A stretch of DNA of 64,000 nucleotides from Allacma fusca (taxonomy: Eukaryota > Arthropoda > Collembola > Symphypleona > Sminthuridae), in the NCBI GenBank assembly GCA_947179485.1, contig OX359245.1, positions 80,153,067-80,217,066 on the forward strand. The letters are read 5' to 3'. This document shows positions 1 through 11,442 of this stretch, piece after piece. A program made the translations under genes and the position numbers. Each line of letters starts with the position of its first letter. Position 1 is the stretch's first letter. Below the pieces are notes generated by a model. The model saw nothing but the letters and a program-made list of their open reading frames with translations. It was not told the origin of the DNA and ran no database searches.

Positions 1-1
1 C

Positions 2-1154
2 AACCATCTCCTCTTGGCTGATGACAATGTCACTATTGCAGAATCCAAGATTGTTCTTCCAAGTTATTGTTTTCAGAAATGGAGGCAAATTAATAAATTC
101 ATGGAAATGGCAGTTGAAAGGAGAACAAATTGAAGTTGTCCCAGAGTATACATACCTCGGAGTAAAATTCTCGGCGTCCGGATCATTTAGGTCCGCCGGG
201 AAGGAAATGAAGCGAAAAGCAATAGCAACAATTGGGCCAGCATTGAAAATGCTCTCACTCTCCAGAACAGACTCTTGGGAGAGTAGAATAAAAATCCTCG
301 ACTCCGTTGTTATCCCAACAATGACATATGCATCAGAGGTCTGGGCTATTAATACAGTGTCGGAGTTAGAAATAGTCCAAAACCAATTCCTAAAAAGACT
401 ATTGTGGTTACCCCAAGGTACTCCTTCCTACGCACTCCGAGTGGAAACAGGAAGAGTCAAAGTCTACTTCCGAGTTATCAAGTGGGCATTGAGACTGTGG
501 TTCAAAATATTGATGATGCCCCATTCGAGAATCCCCAGAATATGCTACGAACGCTCAAGGCAGCTCTGCCGAAACGACCCACTGTTGGGGTCAAGGCTGG
601 GGTGGACTGTATTCATCTGTAGTACACTCGTTAAATATGGCTTTAGGGCAGTGTGGGAATTCCAGAGCGCTGAATACCTGGCAGGGTTTTTCTCCAACAT
701 TGTAGCGGTGATTCACGAGTCCTTCATTCAAGAGGACATGATCAGTATTAAATCCTCTTCATCGGTCCCTCTGTATAGTACCATCAAAGATCATTTTTCC
801 TCCTCCGGGTACCTACTTCATTATATCCCCATCAAATACACAAGACTAATCGCGAATATTAGGCTGAACTCTCCAACTTTATATACCACACGGGCAAAGA
901 TTAAACTAATGTATCCTGAAACGTGCATGAATTGTAATCTCCAAGAACAACACGATTTGCTCCATATCCTGACCAGATGTAATATGTTTAACGAGGCAAG
1001 GCAATCCCTTTTACGGAAATATGGTATATGCAACCTCAGGTCCGAAAGATCTTTACTTACTCTCTTCAGAAACCCCTCAACGAACTTTATCTGTGATATT
1101 TTCAAATTTATCCATAACTGCTGTATTAGAAATCACTTTTTCAACTCTCTATGA
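2..1154 (+). pseudogene. Non-LTR retrotransposon reverse transcriptase, 3' part, decayed
   Basis: This is the C-terminal part of a LINE-type ORF2 that enters from outside the window. In frame 2, bases 2-45 read LLLADDNVTIAES, which fits the catalytic xADD box of a reverse transcriptase. The reading then moves to frame 3, where 21-1154 is open: VVPEYTYLGVKFS, SVVIPTMTYASEVWAI and VQNQFLKRLLWLP are typical of the thumb and post-RT region of Jockey/CR1/R1-like elements. A terminal Cys-Cys-His-Cys knuckle (CMNC, then HILTRC; spacing C-X2-C-X9-H-X4-C) lies near 925-985. About 30 residues normally found between the ADD box and the (K)VxVFRNGG segment are missing, and the frame changes there, so I infer an internal deletion that makes the copy defective. 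Family recognition is strong; the exact clade is not determined. Confidence 0.85.
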
Positions 1155-1365
1155 TGCTTACTAGTTTTATTATACATATACAGGAATCACATTCAATATT
1201 TAACGATAGAATTCTTAATTTTTCTCTACACATAATCTCTAAGTTGTAACTTATATCTCAATCTCAAATAATAACAATTTTGAACCCATGTACGGATGAT
1301 ATGGGCGCTGCCCGAAAAGAATCCTGGCTAATAATAAATTGAATTGAATTGAATTGAATTGAATA
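1155..1365 (+). mobile_element. 3' UTR and pentanucleotide tail of the LINE
   Basis: Non-coding tail of the retrotransposon. It ends in about five tandem copies of TTGAA (1339-1363) instead of a poly(A) run, as expected of LINE clades with short-repeat tails. The 5' end lies outside the window, so the target-site duplication cannot be checked. Confidence 0.75.
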
Positions 1366-1603
1366 ATAATAACTGATGCTTTAAATCTTCTGAGATTATG
1401 TACCGAGTGGACCAAATATCCACGCTTTAAAATGTCATACTACGAAAAGATGCAATAACAAACGTAGTGCAAATGTGAGGCAACAACCTTGGACGGTGAC
1501 GAACGGCACCTTAACTTTTGTTTAACGCTTTATTTACAGTTCCACTATGTTGATAATATTATTAGCAACTTGTACACTGAATACCAACATGCTACTCCCG
1601 CCG

Positions 1604-1846
1604 ATGTCCCCAACAATAGCTCGGGAAGTAGAAGATAGCATAAAATACCATTCCGGGAAAGCTGTGACCCCGTGTCAGGCCAAACACGAATTTAAAAACT
1701 AAACCATAAGTGTCTCCCATCGAACAGTGTCCAGAGTAGTTCATTCAAAAGAAAAAAACGGTTGGCTCAAACACTGGGACTTCGTAGACCACAACAACTG
1801 CCCTAGAAAAGTCCAAAATTCGGTATTATTACGGAAAGTGTATTAA
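1604..1846 (+). pseudogene. Transposase-like helix-turn-helix relic
   Basis: An 81-codon reading starting at ATG 1604 has one internal TAA (near 1699) and ends at TAA 1844-1846. It reads PTIAREVEDSIKYHSGKAVT, then the stop, then ISVSHRTVSRVVHSKEKNG. The second part matches the recognition-helix style of Tc1/mariner-like or other DNA-transposase HTH domains (vSxRTVxRvv). No catalytic DDE/D domain follows, and the neighbouring frames are closed. I infer a short decayed transposase fragment. A chance reading is possible, given its length and the stop. Confidence 0.35.
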
Positions 1847-4240
1847 TTGACCTCTCAGGTTAATTCTTTGTCCCAAAGACCAATTGCCAGAACACTACAC
1901 GTATCTCAGAGGACTGACCAGATTTTAGATATATCCTCATATTTTGATATGATGAATATTATTATTTATTGTACCTAAACATGCATATTATTGAACGGCG
2001 TTTTTTGCATTATTTTGCACCTACATAACAATTACAAAAACGACCTAAAACTTTTCCGGCAGTTATATTTTAATTTCTACCAGAGTCAGTTATTAATTAG
2101 GGTCGTTTCTACATTTTAATGAACGTATATATAGCTATTTATCTTTATTTTGTCATCATTTACAATTAAGTGTAATGCGCGGGTATTTGTTTCTAAAGGA
2201 ACATAAGGCAGGTGGAATCACCTTTACGAAGAACATTGAATCCTGCGTTTTTCGATATTGTGCATTTGTACACAGTGTAACTGGACAATACTATAGCTAA
2301 AGAGTTGTTCACACTCCCGGAAGTATCGCAAAAACAATTTATGCAGTAACTTCTCGAAATAGGTAATTCTCTTCAAATCCTTCACAACCAGATTATAACG
2401 CTAGTCAACTGCAGTCCTGGAACTTTACGAACACTATTTCGTGAATTTAGGTGTTTTGTTGGTAGAAATGTTTAGAAACCCTCCAAGTTATTAATTAGTA
2501 CCGTTTTCCTTGTAGGGATTCCTGTGAATGCGGAAAACTCCCCAACCTCCAGGATTTGAAATCCAGTAAGTTTCGAGATTCCCCTGAGAGTCGGTATACT
2601 GCCAAAATAAGGAGAAAAATCTTGTAAAAATAAAAAGTGAGGACGATTTTACTTTTTTTCGGTTATTTTTAGGCTGCTTCATAATATATTATCCGGTGTT
2701 GGGAAAAACCCTGGACCAATCTAACCCGTATTGAAAAAAAACCAAATCATCTGAGCAATCGGAATATATTATTTTTTGCTTGTTATGATTTATAAAGTTA
2801 TTGATAATATTTCATAGTAGGAACATCAAAAATATACATGCCCTCAAAACTTTAAATGCGATTTAAATTTTGTATTTAGAAATATTATGTTCAAGAATTT
2901 TTGGTTTGGAAAAAAGTAACGAGATTGGATTTGCGCATCAGTTCGGACAACTGAAGTACCTACAAGATTGAATTGTTCCAAATCACGATAACCCGCGGGA
3001 CTTGAGCAGCACTTATCAAAATATTTCGGTTAGCGGCGTTCACCAGACCACGAGATTAATCCACACTTGTGGCTGCGAGTCCGCAATAAATTCCACAATT
3101 CACGCTTCAGCTCAACTTATATCTTTTACTTATATTTTATATGCTTGTCGCTACTTCTAGTTATAAAGAATTTCCAAGAACAGATTTGTTACACCAAAAA
3201 TATCCCTGGAGACGGAAGTGTGGTAATAGTGCGTTGGTAGGATTTTAATGGTGACAATTAGTATGGTTGGTGTTGCTAATTATTGTTTTACTCTTTTGTG
3301 GTTTGTTCCTAAACATTACCACCGAGGGATTTCTTACTACACATCATTTGAGAAACCTTGAAATTTGGAACCAAACAACTGAAATACTTTTTGTATCAAT
3401 GGGTTACAAGACTAAAAAATACAAATAAAATTTCTATTTTTCCAAAAGTAATCCCGACTTCCAGGAACCATCCCAAGTAACATTTTTGTCGGCATGCTGT
3501 ACTACCGTTGCCAAATTATATTATTAATACTGAAATTGTTGCAGTTTTATAGGTGGAATATGACTGGAATTATTATGAAGCGTCATTTGTTATTCATAGT
3601 AATGCGAGTGCTCTAACTCTAACTTTTAGAAAAACAAACATGCAATGGTGATAACTTGAATAAGTATAGTTATGTTTATTACACCCATTTCATTAATGGT
3701 AAAATACAAAAACGTATTTATCCCACGACAACTAAAATTATTCATGTCTTCCACAAAACTAGCGAGAATGGCGAAGCACGTTTGTAGTGTAAATGGGAAG
3801 GATAACTCACACTTTGTAAACAAATTTACAGCCAAAATATAAAAATCGGACATATCTAGCATAATGTAATTGAAAACACAAAACTAACCAAAATAACAAC
3901 ACGTGCCACAATCGTAAAAAACCTTTTACAATTCTAGTTTAATCCAAAATTTCAAAAATTACCACAATTTTTCCATCAATAGTGAAAAACAATTATTGCC
4001 GATTGCATGAGACAACAATGTGTCAATAATTTTTAAAACTAACGTTCCATTTCGTGAATAAATTTTTGTAAACAAATTCAGGAGTAAATATCTTAATTGA
4101 TGATCTCCCATCCTGCCGGTTTATTATCTAAACCAAATCATTATTTTTTCCTCTTAAGAGTCTTTTGTAGGATTGCATGTGATTCTCAAAAGGTCATGAA
4201 CTAAAGTTGTACAGCGGTCCGTGATTTTAATTGCGTACAC
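1847..4240. other. Gene-free stretch
   Basis: AT-rich sequence with frequent stops in all frames. I see no supported gene, array or delimited element. Short open readings at 2491-2682 and 3626-3862 on the minus strand have no recognisable motif or splice context. Confidence 0.6.
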
Positions 4241-6953
4241 ATATTTGAGTTTCCTAACCTAAAATGATTTTGTGACGTTTTTTTCTTCATAATCGAAATA
4301 TGTATAAACCATAAGCGTTTTGTCTCCTAGAAATGGTAACATTTTCGGTTACATTACTTATTCTTATTATTTATACACGTCTATGTTGCACGTATCATAT
4401 GTGCGCTTATATGTATCCCTTCTTGTCGCATCGTAGTCACCAAAGTTATACATAAAATTAAGCAATTATGCGTAACAATTAGTGTATAAAATATACACGA
4501 TTATTGCTTTGTGAGTCCTATTAATTTTCCTCGTGCTTACGCATATGCTATATAAACAAGTGTAGTGATTTTTTCAATGATTTTTCTGTGCCAACGAAGT
4601 CATGCGTTTTGTGCACATTTTATAAGCACTTGCTTTACAAAAATTCTCATTAGTAAATATTACACACTGACGTGTCTGCCCGTATCTCTGTCATTTTGTT
4701 GTATTTCCAATATTTACAAAGAATAAAAATTTCAAACTAAAAATGACCACGTGCTTTAATTTCATTCTTCTTATTCGTAATGTGTAAACTACACGCGTCG
4801 TAATTCTTAAAAACAGTTACTTTCCAGGCTCCATTACTTTTACACGTAGATGTCATATGTACTTTTAAAGCTCGGTTCTGGTCTTATTGTGCTCACAAAA
4901 ATCACGCGCTAAGAATGCAATAATGCACATTTATTGATTTTCAAAATTTACGAGAGAGGAATTCTGTAACGTTGATATTTCCCCCGTCCTTGTTCGTACA
5001 CTACAAGAAGAAGGCACTGACAACCTCTTGATGCGTTTTTCCATACTGCTGAAAAGCCATGCGTTGCGATCAAAACTCATTAGCACCTGTTTTACAGAAA
5101 TTCTCATTTTTACATATTGCACACAAAAATATGTACGCGTATTTCTGGCATGTTGGTATATTTTTATTACGTACATATTTTCTAATCTAATAACTTAAAA
5201 TGATGTTGTACGTATGTTTCATTCATCATATTCGAAATGTGTATAAACCCCAAGCGTTTTATCTCCTACAAATAGTAACATTTTCGGTTACATTACTTAG
5301 TCTTATTATTTACACGTAAATGTCACATGTGTTAAATACCGGCTTGTATTACTCTTGGCTTTTCTCATCGAGGTCACCAAAGTCATATAAAGTATAAGTG
5401 TATAAAAACCTAGCGACTTCGTGTCAACCTTCATATTCGCAATGTGTTTTAACAACAAACGTTTTGTTTTGAAAAATAGTTATATTTTAGGAAGATAACT
5501 TATATAAGTAAACGCTTATGCGCACTTTTTTGCTTTTTTCTCGTATTATCGTGTTCACCAAATTACAACATGCGAAAATGTAATAATGTACACGTATTAG
5601 TTTGGCAATAATGCAGGAGAGGTACTTTGTAGCATTGGTGTTCTCTTTCCTGAACATATTCACTATTAATAAAGTGCTGACTGTTTTTGCTGCTCTTTTA
5701 TATTAGAGAAAAGAGATGCGTTCCTTACACATTTCATGAGTGCTCCTGTTACGCAGATCAATATTTTTTAAAACTACACACGGAAGTGTCTGCTCGTGTC
5801 TCTGTCATTTATTCATATTTTTATTGTATACATATATTTGAGTTTCTAAACTCAGAACGATCTTGCAACTAAATTTCTGTTAATATTTCCGGAATGTATA
5901 CTAACAAGTTGCGTCTCACGTCCTAAAAATAGTACATTCTAGACTACATTACTTATATACGTAAATGCTTATGTGCAATTGTATTACATCTTTCTTGTCT
6001 CATCGGGCTCAACAAAGTTAAACATGCGAAAATGATATAATGTACACGTATCAGTGTGGAGAATATGCACAAGAGCAATTTTCTAGCATTGTTGTTTTTC
6101 CTCGCCTTTGTACATATACTCCATAAATAATGTGTTGACATTTCCCCGCGCTTTTTATTCTGGATAAAGGCAAGTGCGTTCCGTACACATTTAGTAAGTA
6201 CTTTCTTTACACCAATTGCCATTCCAAAACATAACAAACAAAAACTTTTACACGTAGTTCTGTCATTGGGTCACATTTCTACTATAAACATATATTTTAG
6301 TTTCCCAAATTAACATGATCTTGCGACTAGGTTTCTTTCTTCATATTTGCAATGTGTTTCAACAACAAGCGTTCTGTAACTTGAAAATAGTTTCATTCTA
6401 GGCCACATTACTTATATACGTAAATGCTTATGTGTGCATTTATTATTAAACTTCAAATGATCTTGCGACTAAGTTTTGTTCTTTATATCCGGAATAAATA
6501 TTATCAGCAAGCCTTTCACCTATTAAACTGGAAACAATCTCTGTTACATTACTTGTACACGTATTATTCACTTGTGTCCTATGTGCGAATTTAATATTCA
6601 ATTCTTGTCACATCGTGCCCCAATATCACACAAGTGATAAAGCAATAGTGCACAAGCATTCCTGTACTACGTATGGAATAGATTAACTTTGTAGCATTCC
6701 TATTTATCCTCGCCCTTAAGCATATGCTCCCTGAATAATGTGTTGACATACTTTCTTGTCTTTTTTATTTTGAGTAAAGCCATGCGTTCCGTACACATTT
6801 GATGAGTACTTCCTTTACATGAATTCCCATTCGTTAATATTACACGCAAAAATATTCACACGTAGTTCTGTCATTTAGAAACAATTCTCCTATACACATT
6901 TATTCCAGTTTCCCAACTCAAAAGGACCCAGAGACTGCGTGTCTATCTTCACA

Positions 6954-7128
6954 CAGGAAAAACTCGATATAACGGATGGCTTTACAACGGAAATTTAGTT
7001 ACACCGGACAGATTTGTTTGTCCGGCTCCCATATAACCAATGCTAAAATTTGTGCATACAACTGACATTTTTTATAGCAGACAAATTTTGCTGGTCCCCT
7101 GGAAATCCGTTATATCGAGTTTTTCCCG
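6954..7128. mobile_element. pogo/Tigger-like MITE, 175 bp
   Basis: Terminal inverted repeats of about 22 bp share the core GGAAAAACTCGATATAACGG. The left end begins CAGGAAAAACTCG and the right end reads back as CGGGAAAAACTCG. TA follows the right end (7129-7130); the left flank has CA instead. The element sits in a unit of the tandem array, between the phrases that read cleanly across in other units. CAG-type ends and a TA target are characteristic of Tc1/mariner-pogo. It has no transposase. Confidence 0.7.
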
Positions 7129-7873
7129 TAGTTGCAATGTTTTTAGCAACAAGCGGTTTGCTGCCGAAAAATGGTTATATTTTAGGGTACATAACTTATA
7201 TAAGTAAATGCTTTTGCGCACGTATTCTACTTTTTCCTTGTATCATCGTGCTCACCAAAGTAAAACATGCAAAAATGATACAATGTACACGTATCAGTGT
7301 GGCAATATTGCTGGAGAGGTACTTTGTAGCATTGGTGTTCTCTTTCTTGTAAATATTCACTATTAATAAAGTGCTGACATTTTTTGCTGGTCTTTTATAT
7401 TAGAGAAAAGAGACGCATTCCTGACATATTTCATAAGTTCTACAGTTACGCAGATAAATATTTTTTAAAACTACACACGGAAGTGTCTGCTCGTGTCTCT
7501 GTCATTTATTCATATTTCTATTGTATACATATATTTGAGTTTCTAAACTCAAATTGATCTTGCAATTAAGTTTCTGTTATTGTTACCGGAATGTATTTAC
7601 AGCATGCGTCTTACGTCCTAAAAATAGTACATTCTAGGCTACATTACCTATATGCGTAAATGCTTATGTGCACTTGTATTGCATCTTTCTTGTCTCATCG
7701 GGCTCACCAAAGTAAAACATGCGAAAATGCAATAATGTGATGAATTCCCATTCGTTAATATTACACGCAAAAATATTCACACGTAGTTCTGTAATTTAGA
7801 CACAATTCTCCTATACACATTTATTCCAGTTTCCCAACTCAAAAGGACCCAGAGACTGCGTGTCTATCTTCAT

Positions 7874-8036
7874 ACAGGAAAAACTCGATATAACGGATGG
7901 CTTTACAACGGAAATTTAGTTTTACCGGACAGATTTGTTTGTCCGGCTCCCATATAACCAATGCTAAAATTTGTGCATACAACGGACATTTTTTATAGCG
8001 GACAAATTTTGCTGGTCCCCTGAAAATCCGTTATAT
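7874..8036. mobile_element. Second copy of the pogo-like MITE, right end broken
   Basis: Copy of the 6954-7128 MITE, carried by the 921-bp-offset duplication. It differs at a few bases and loses homology inside the right terminal repeat, after TCCGTTATATC, where unrelated sequence begins. That marks the edge of the tandem array. Confidence 0.65.
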
Positions 8037-8239
8037 CAGATAGATTTATAACGATTCCTGGATGGACCCATTATTATTCTTAAATTGGCATATTATTATT
8101 CTTAGATTGATCCTATATTACTCTCACGATGATCCGCTAATATTCAGCCAATTGTGACCGATTTTGGTCCATTTAATTTCATGAATGTAGCTAGAATCAC
8201 GTATGATGTATGCATACCTTGAATTTGTCATTCGTGTAA

Positions 8240-8335
8240 AATAGCATCGACTTTCGAAACTGAGAATATCTTTCTTCTGAGGGATTTAGCATTTGAAAAG
8301 TTAGGTTGGACAGGGGGTCATCTGTTCACGATTTG
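8240..8335. repeat. Dispersed repeat, partner at 42290-42375
   Basis: The phrase GCATCGACTTTC, then AACTGA, then GGGATTTAACAT-like text followed by ACAGG(T/G)GG, is shared with 42290-42375. At the second site a hAT-like element is inserted directly after it. The family is unknown. Confidence 0.5.
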
Positions 8336-8754
8336 CCGAGTGGGCATGTAGCGAGGGTTCCTTGTTTTTCCTTGTGACCCCATGTTAATATTCAGACCTC
8401 TACAGGTCACGGAAATTCAATTTTCGGTAAATGTAAAAGCGATCTCTTGGGCATGTGTACATTCGCTAAATTTTAATGAAAACAATCTTCAAAATTACGA
8501 GCCCGACATACTAAACTAATACGTACAAGTTTACCCCGACGGTTACCTATGCCACTGATGTTAAGTTTTTGCATTCCTAGAACGGGTATTTATATGATAC
8601 ACTGTCATTCATGCTCATTTTGGACACTTGCACGAAGCGTAAACATTTAACCGTATTATAATATGTTCATGACACCCTTCGTTTTATTAATATAGGCCAG
8701 TTTGTGCATACGTTAGGATGCTTAGTACCATGAAAAGCTCAGGTAGTATGGGGT

Positions 8755-9030
8755 TAATTAGCGCGTAAGGTGTAAGTATGTCTACATTATACGCATTTCT
8801 ATATGTTTAACTCATTTCACTTTACGAATAACCAAAGTCTCAAATTTTGTCTAGAAAACAAGGATACCGGGAATTCGTGGGTTAATCAACTCTACTTCAG
8901 TTACAATTTGGTGAAACAAATTGACACATTAAGATGCTTTATTTCACGTTTAAAAATTAATACTTTTAAGTGCATTTGGAACGATAAAGGCACACCACTA
9001 ATAAGCCAAGAAGGAACTGGTTAACAGTTT
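8755..9030. repeat. Dispersed repeat, partner at 31574-31860
   Basis: About 280 bp shared with 31574-31860 at roughly 75-80% identity by eye. Shared phrases include GTAAGGTGTAAGTATGT, TCTAGAAAACMMGGRWAC, TTTATTTCACGTTTAAAAAT and AAGGCACACCA. The open reading at 8803-9024 is not conserved in the partner, so I treat it as non-coding. Confidence 0.65.
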
Positions 9031-10010
9031 ATTCCTGTACACGTTTCATGTCCTTCTAGTAAGCCTGTGCAAAAAGAAAATGACAAGATTATCATCGCAC
9101 TTCAATCTGACCCTGACATACTGAAATCATTACGAGGAACCCCAGAATCTGTGATATGTTATGTACTATTTCGGAAACTTGTCAGAAATTCTCATTGGAA
9201 GTCCTAATCTCCTCATCAAAAAGACAAGAGCTAATTATAAATTTCAAGTATTAATAATAATATAATTATGACGTTCAGTGTAAGTCGGGAAATACACAAG
9301 AAAAGCTTTAGTTACAATTAATGCTCCCTGGTATTTATTCCGTACTCGACATATACTTGCAGTTGTACAGATGGTTTTGAAAAACTCTCTAAGCTACTTT
9401 ATGGGTCGAATTGCCCTGCAGTATATTTTATTTAACCCAAATTTGTTTTTGGTTTTATTATCCATTCGTGTGTATACGTGTGTAAGTACAAGAGCAATTT
9501 TGATCATATGTAGTATGAAATAATGCAAATAAATTGTGTACGCTTTTCTCGACTTTGTTTTCAATATAGAACATTAGTTCAGTACATCGCACCTATCCAG
9601 CTATGCCAACAAGGAGGCTGTTCTTTGTAACCATATTTATTAGCTCTCATAATACATACCTAATACAAATGACAATAATATTTTCTAAATATTGACAAGA
9701 AAGAAAATTTGGTTGTATGATTACAAAAATTACAAAATCATGTACATAAATTCCGGATAATTAATTTTTGCATTCAATAATATATCATATTACATAATTA
9801 TATTACACTCACAAAAAAACTTGCAAGTAAAGAAAATCTGATAGAAGCAGAGGTATATAAAAACATAAAATATGCAAGTAATTTCATAGCACAAAACATA
9901 ACTTAGCTGAACAACTATTTAGAAGTCAATTATTGGTTTCAGATACAGGTTTTACAACTTTCTAGTATGAAATAACTACTTCCACTAAAATCAAAATGCA
10001 ATCACTGGTA

Positions 10011-10045
<35 letters not shown>

Positions 10046-10211
10046 CCAACAGGATAATAATTCAATACATAACTACTCACTAATTATTAAATTCTCACAT
10101 GCCAAAAACATTCATGTTATAACGATATAATCACCGAGAGACAATAATCGAAGTTCGTTATAGATAACATAAGATTTTGTAAAAATCTACTAACTAATAG
10201 TGGAACTAGAA
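9031..10211. other. Gene-free stretch with an (AT)n microsatellite
   Basis: AT-rich sequence with no supported gene. It contains a pure AT dinucleotide run at about 10014-10040. Confidence 0.6.
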
Positions 10212-11230
10212 TCACTTTCTGGAAGCAAATCTTTGTCTCTTGACCCATTTTCCCCCCGCGTCCCTCTCTCCTATCAAAATTGGGTGACCTTGTACATCAA
10301 AGTAAAAGTTGTCTCCGACAAATCCCGCAGCTTTACGCTTCATCACAGGCTTACGGATATTTTGAATAGGTGTAACTAGCTGCTGAGGTAGTTCACGAAC
10401 CAAATCCAGATGTGAGTATTGGTGAATTTCTTGTCCACGTGGACTAATGTGCTCGAAAATTTCCATCATGTTTTGCGATGCCTGGGATTATAGCAAAAAC
10501 GATTCCGCAAAATTATTCTGAAATCTCGGTTTGCCACCGTTGCAATCCGCCCCTGGATGTAATTGACATCATTTGCTAACCGTTTACATGTTTGTCAAAT
10601 ATTACGATGATTGCCAGTGTAGATTAAAGATTGTGCACAAAATAGATCTAACAATGCAGCCCCTTAAGCCCGCAAGTCCGAAAATTTGTTGACGTAATTT
10701 TGTCACATCAATTCCGGTGTAGCATATTCGTAAGTAAACGCAATGTTTTCCCTGGGTCAAAATTCTGATGTGCCCAAATCCATGACAGAATTCAGGTCAC
10801 CAATACTAAACTCGTAATTGTTTTTGTATAAAAAGTTTTACAATTTAATGTCGTTGTGCACATACCCTTTGGAATGCAAATATTGCACACATCTGGATGC
10901 CTGCACTGCAAAATACATAGCGCACTTTGGCTTTCTCAAACACAAATTTCGCAGCTTCTCGAGAGATCCAGTAAAAATGTCCATCCCGTAATATTCTCTC
11001 GTTCCTGACACACATTAGTAATTTGAGATAGCTACAAAGTTCGGGTCCGAATACCTTAACACGTCCCGTGAAACCATTCGCGCTGTACCAGCTCTGGAAA
11101 TCTTACATGTCCTGCGGTATTTACCCTTCTTGACCTCTAGTACTTCACCAAAGTGACCTGCTCCAAGAATCTTGACGGGCTGAAATTTTTCAGGATGCAC
11201 TATTGCAACGTTCCGTTTGTGGGGAAACAA
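10212..11230 (-). pseudogene. Protein kinase pseudogene, intronless
   Basis: Reading from 11230 leftward, the first open segment has a glycine-rich loop (KILGAGHFGEVLEVKKGKYR). A stop follows, then GTREYYGMDIFTGSLEKL, then AVQASRCVQYLHSKGYVHND, which is the catalytic-loop region. The loop reads HND-I-K-L-stop-N-F-L, matching HxDxKxxN with HN in place of HR and a stop before the Asn. GDLNSV lies where DFG is expected, and YATPELM resembles the APE motif. At least five in-frame stops interrupt the domain. The last segment, 10212-10469, is open and basic at its end. No introns are seen across about 1 kb, so a decayed retrocopy is possible. I cannot name the kinase family. Not functional as read. 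Confidence 0.8.
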
Positions 11231-11442
11231 TGGACAAATGGAGAAATATGAGCAGATGGATTGTGGGGTTGAATAAAACGGATGTGTACTTGTGATGTTG
11301 TATTCGGATGAGACCTTGTCATTGAGAATGATTTGAATGATAAATTGAAATTTGGATTAATTATGGAATTTGTGGGAAAATTTTTTGGATGGGATTTGTT
11401 GCTACATTTGTGAATGAGACACCTTCCCATCCATTTCCAGGA

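Larger units (their letters stand above)
4240..8040. repeat. Degenerate tandem array, unit about 470-650 bp
   Basis: A set of phrases recurs in order: a segment like TGATCTTGCGACTAAGTTTC, then AATGTGTATAAACC, then GCGTTTTGTCTCCT, then GGTTACATTACTTA, a TACACGTAAATGCTTATGTG segment, then GTCTCATCG and CACCAAAGT, CATGCGTTCCGTACACATTT, and GTGTCTGCTCGTGTCTCTG. The last phrase or its variants occurs near 4671, 5140, 5788, 6255, 6863, 7491 and 7782. Units are diverged and differ in length. The piece from about 6822 is copied almost unchanged at 7742 (offset 921), including a pogo-like MITE, so the youngest amplification is later than the MITE. No coding potential is seen. Confidence 0.75.
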
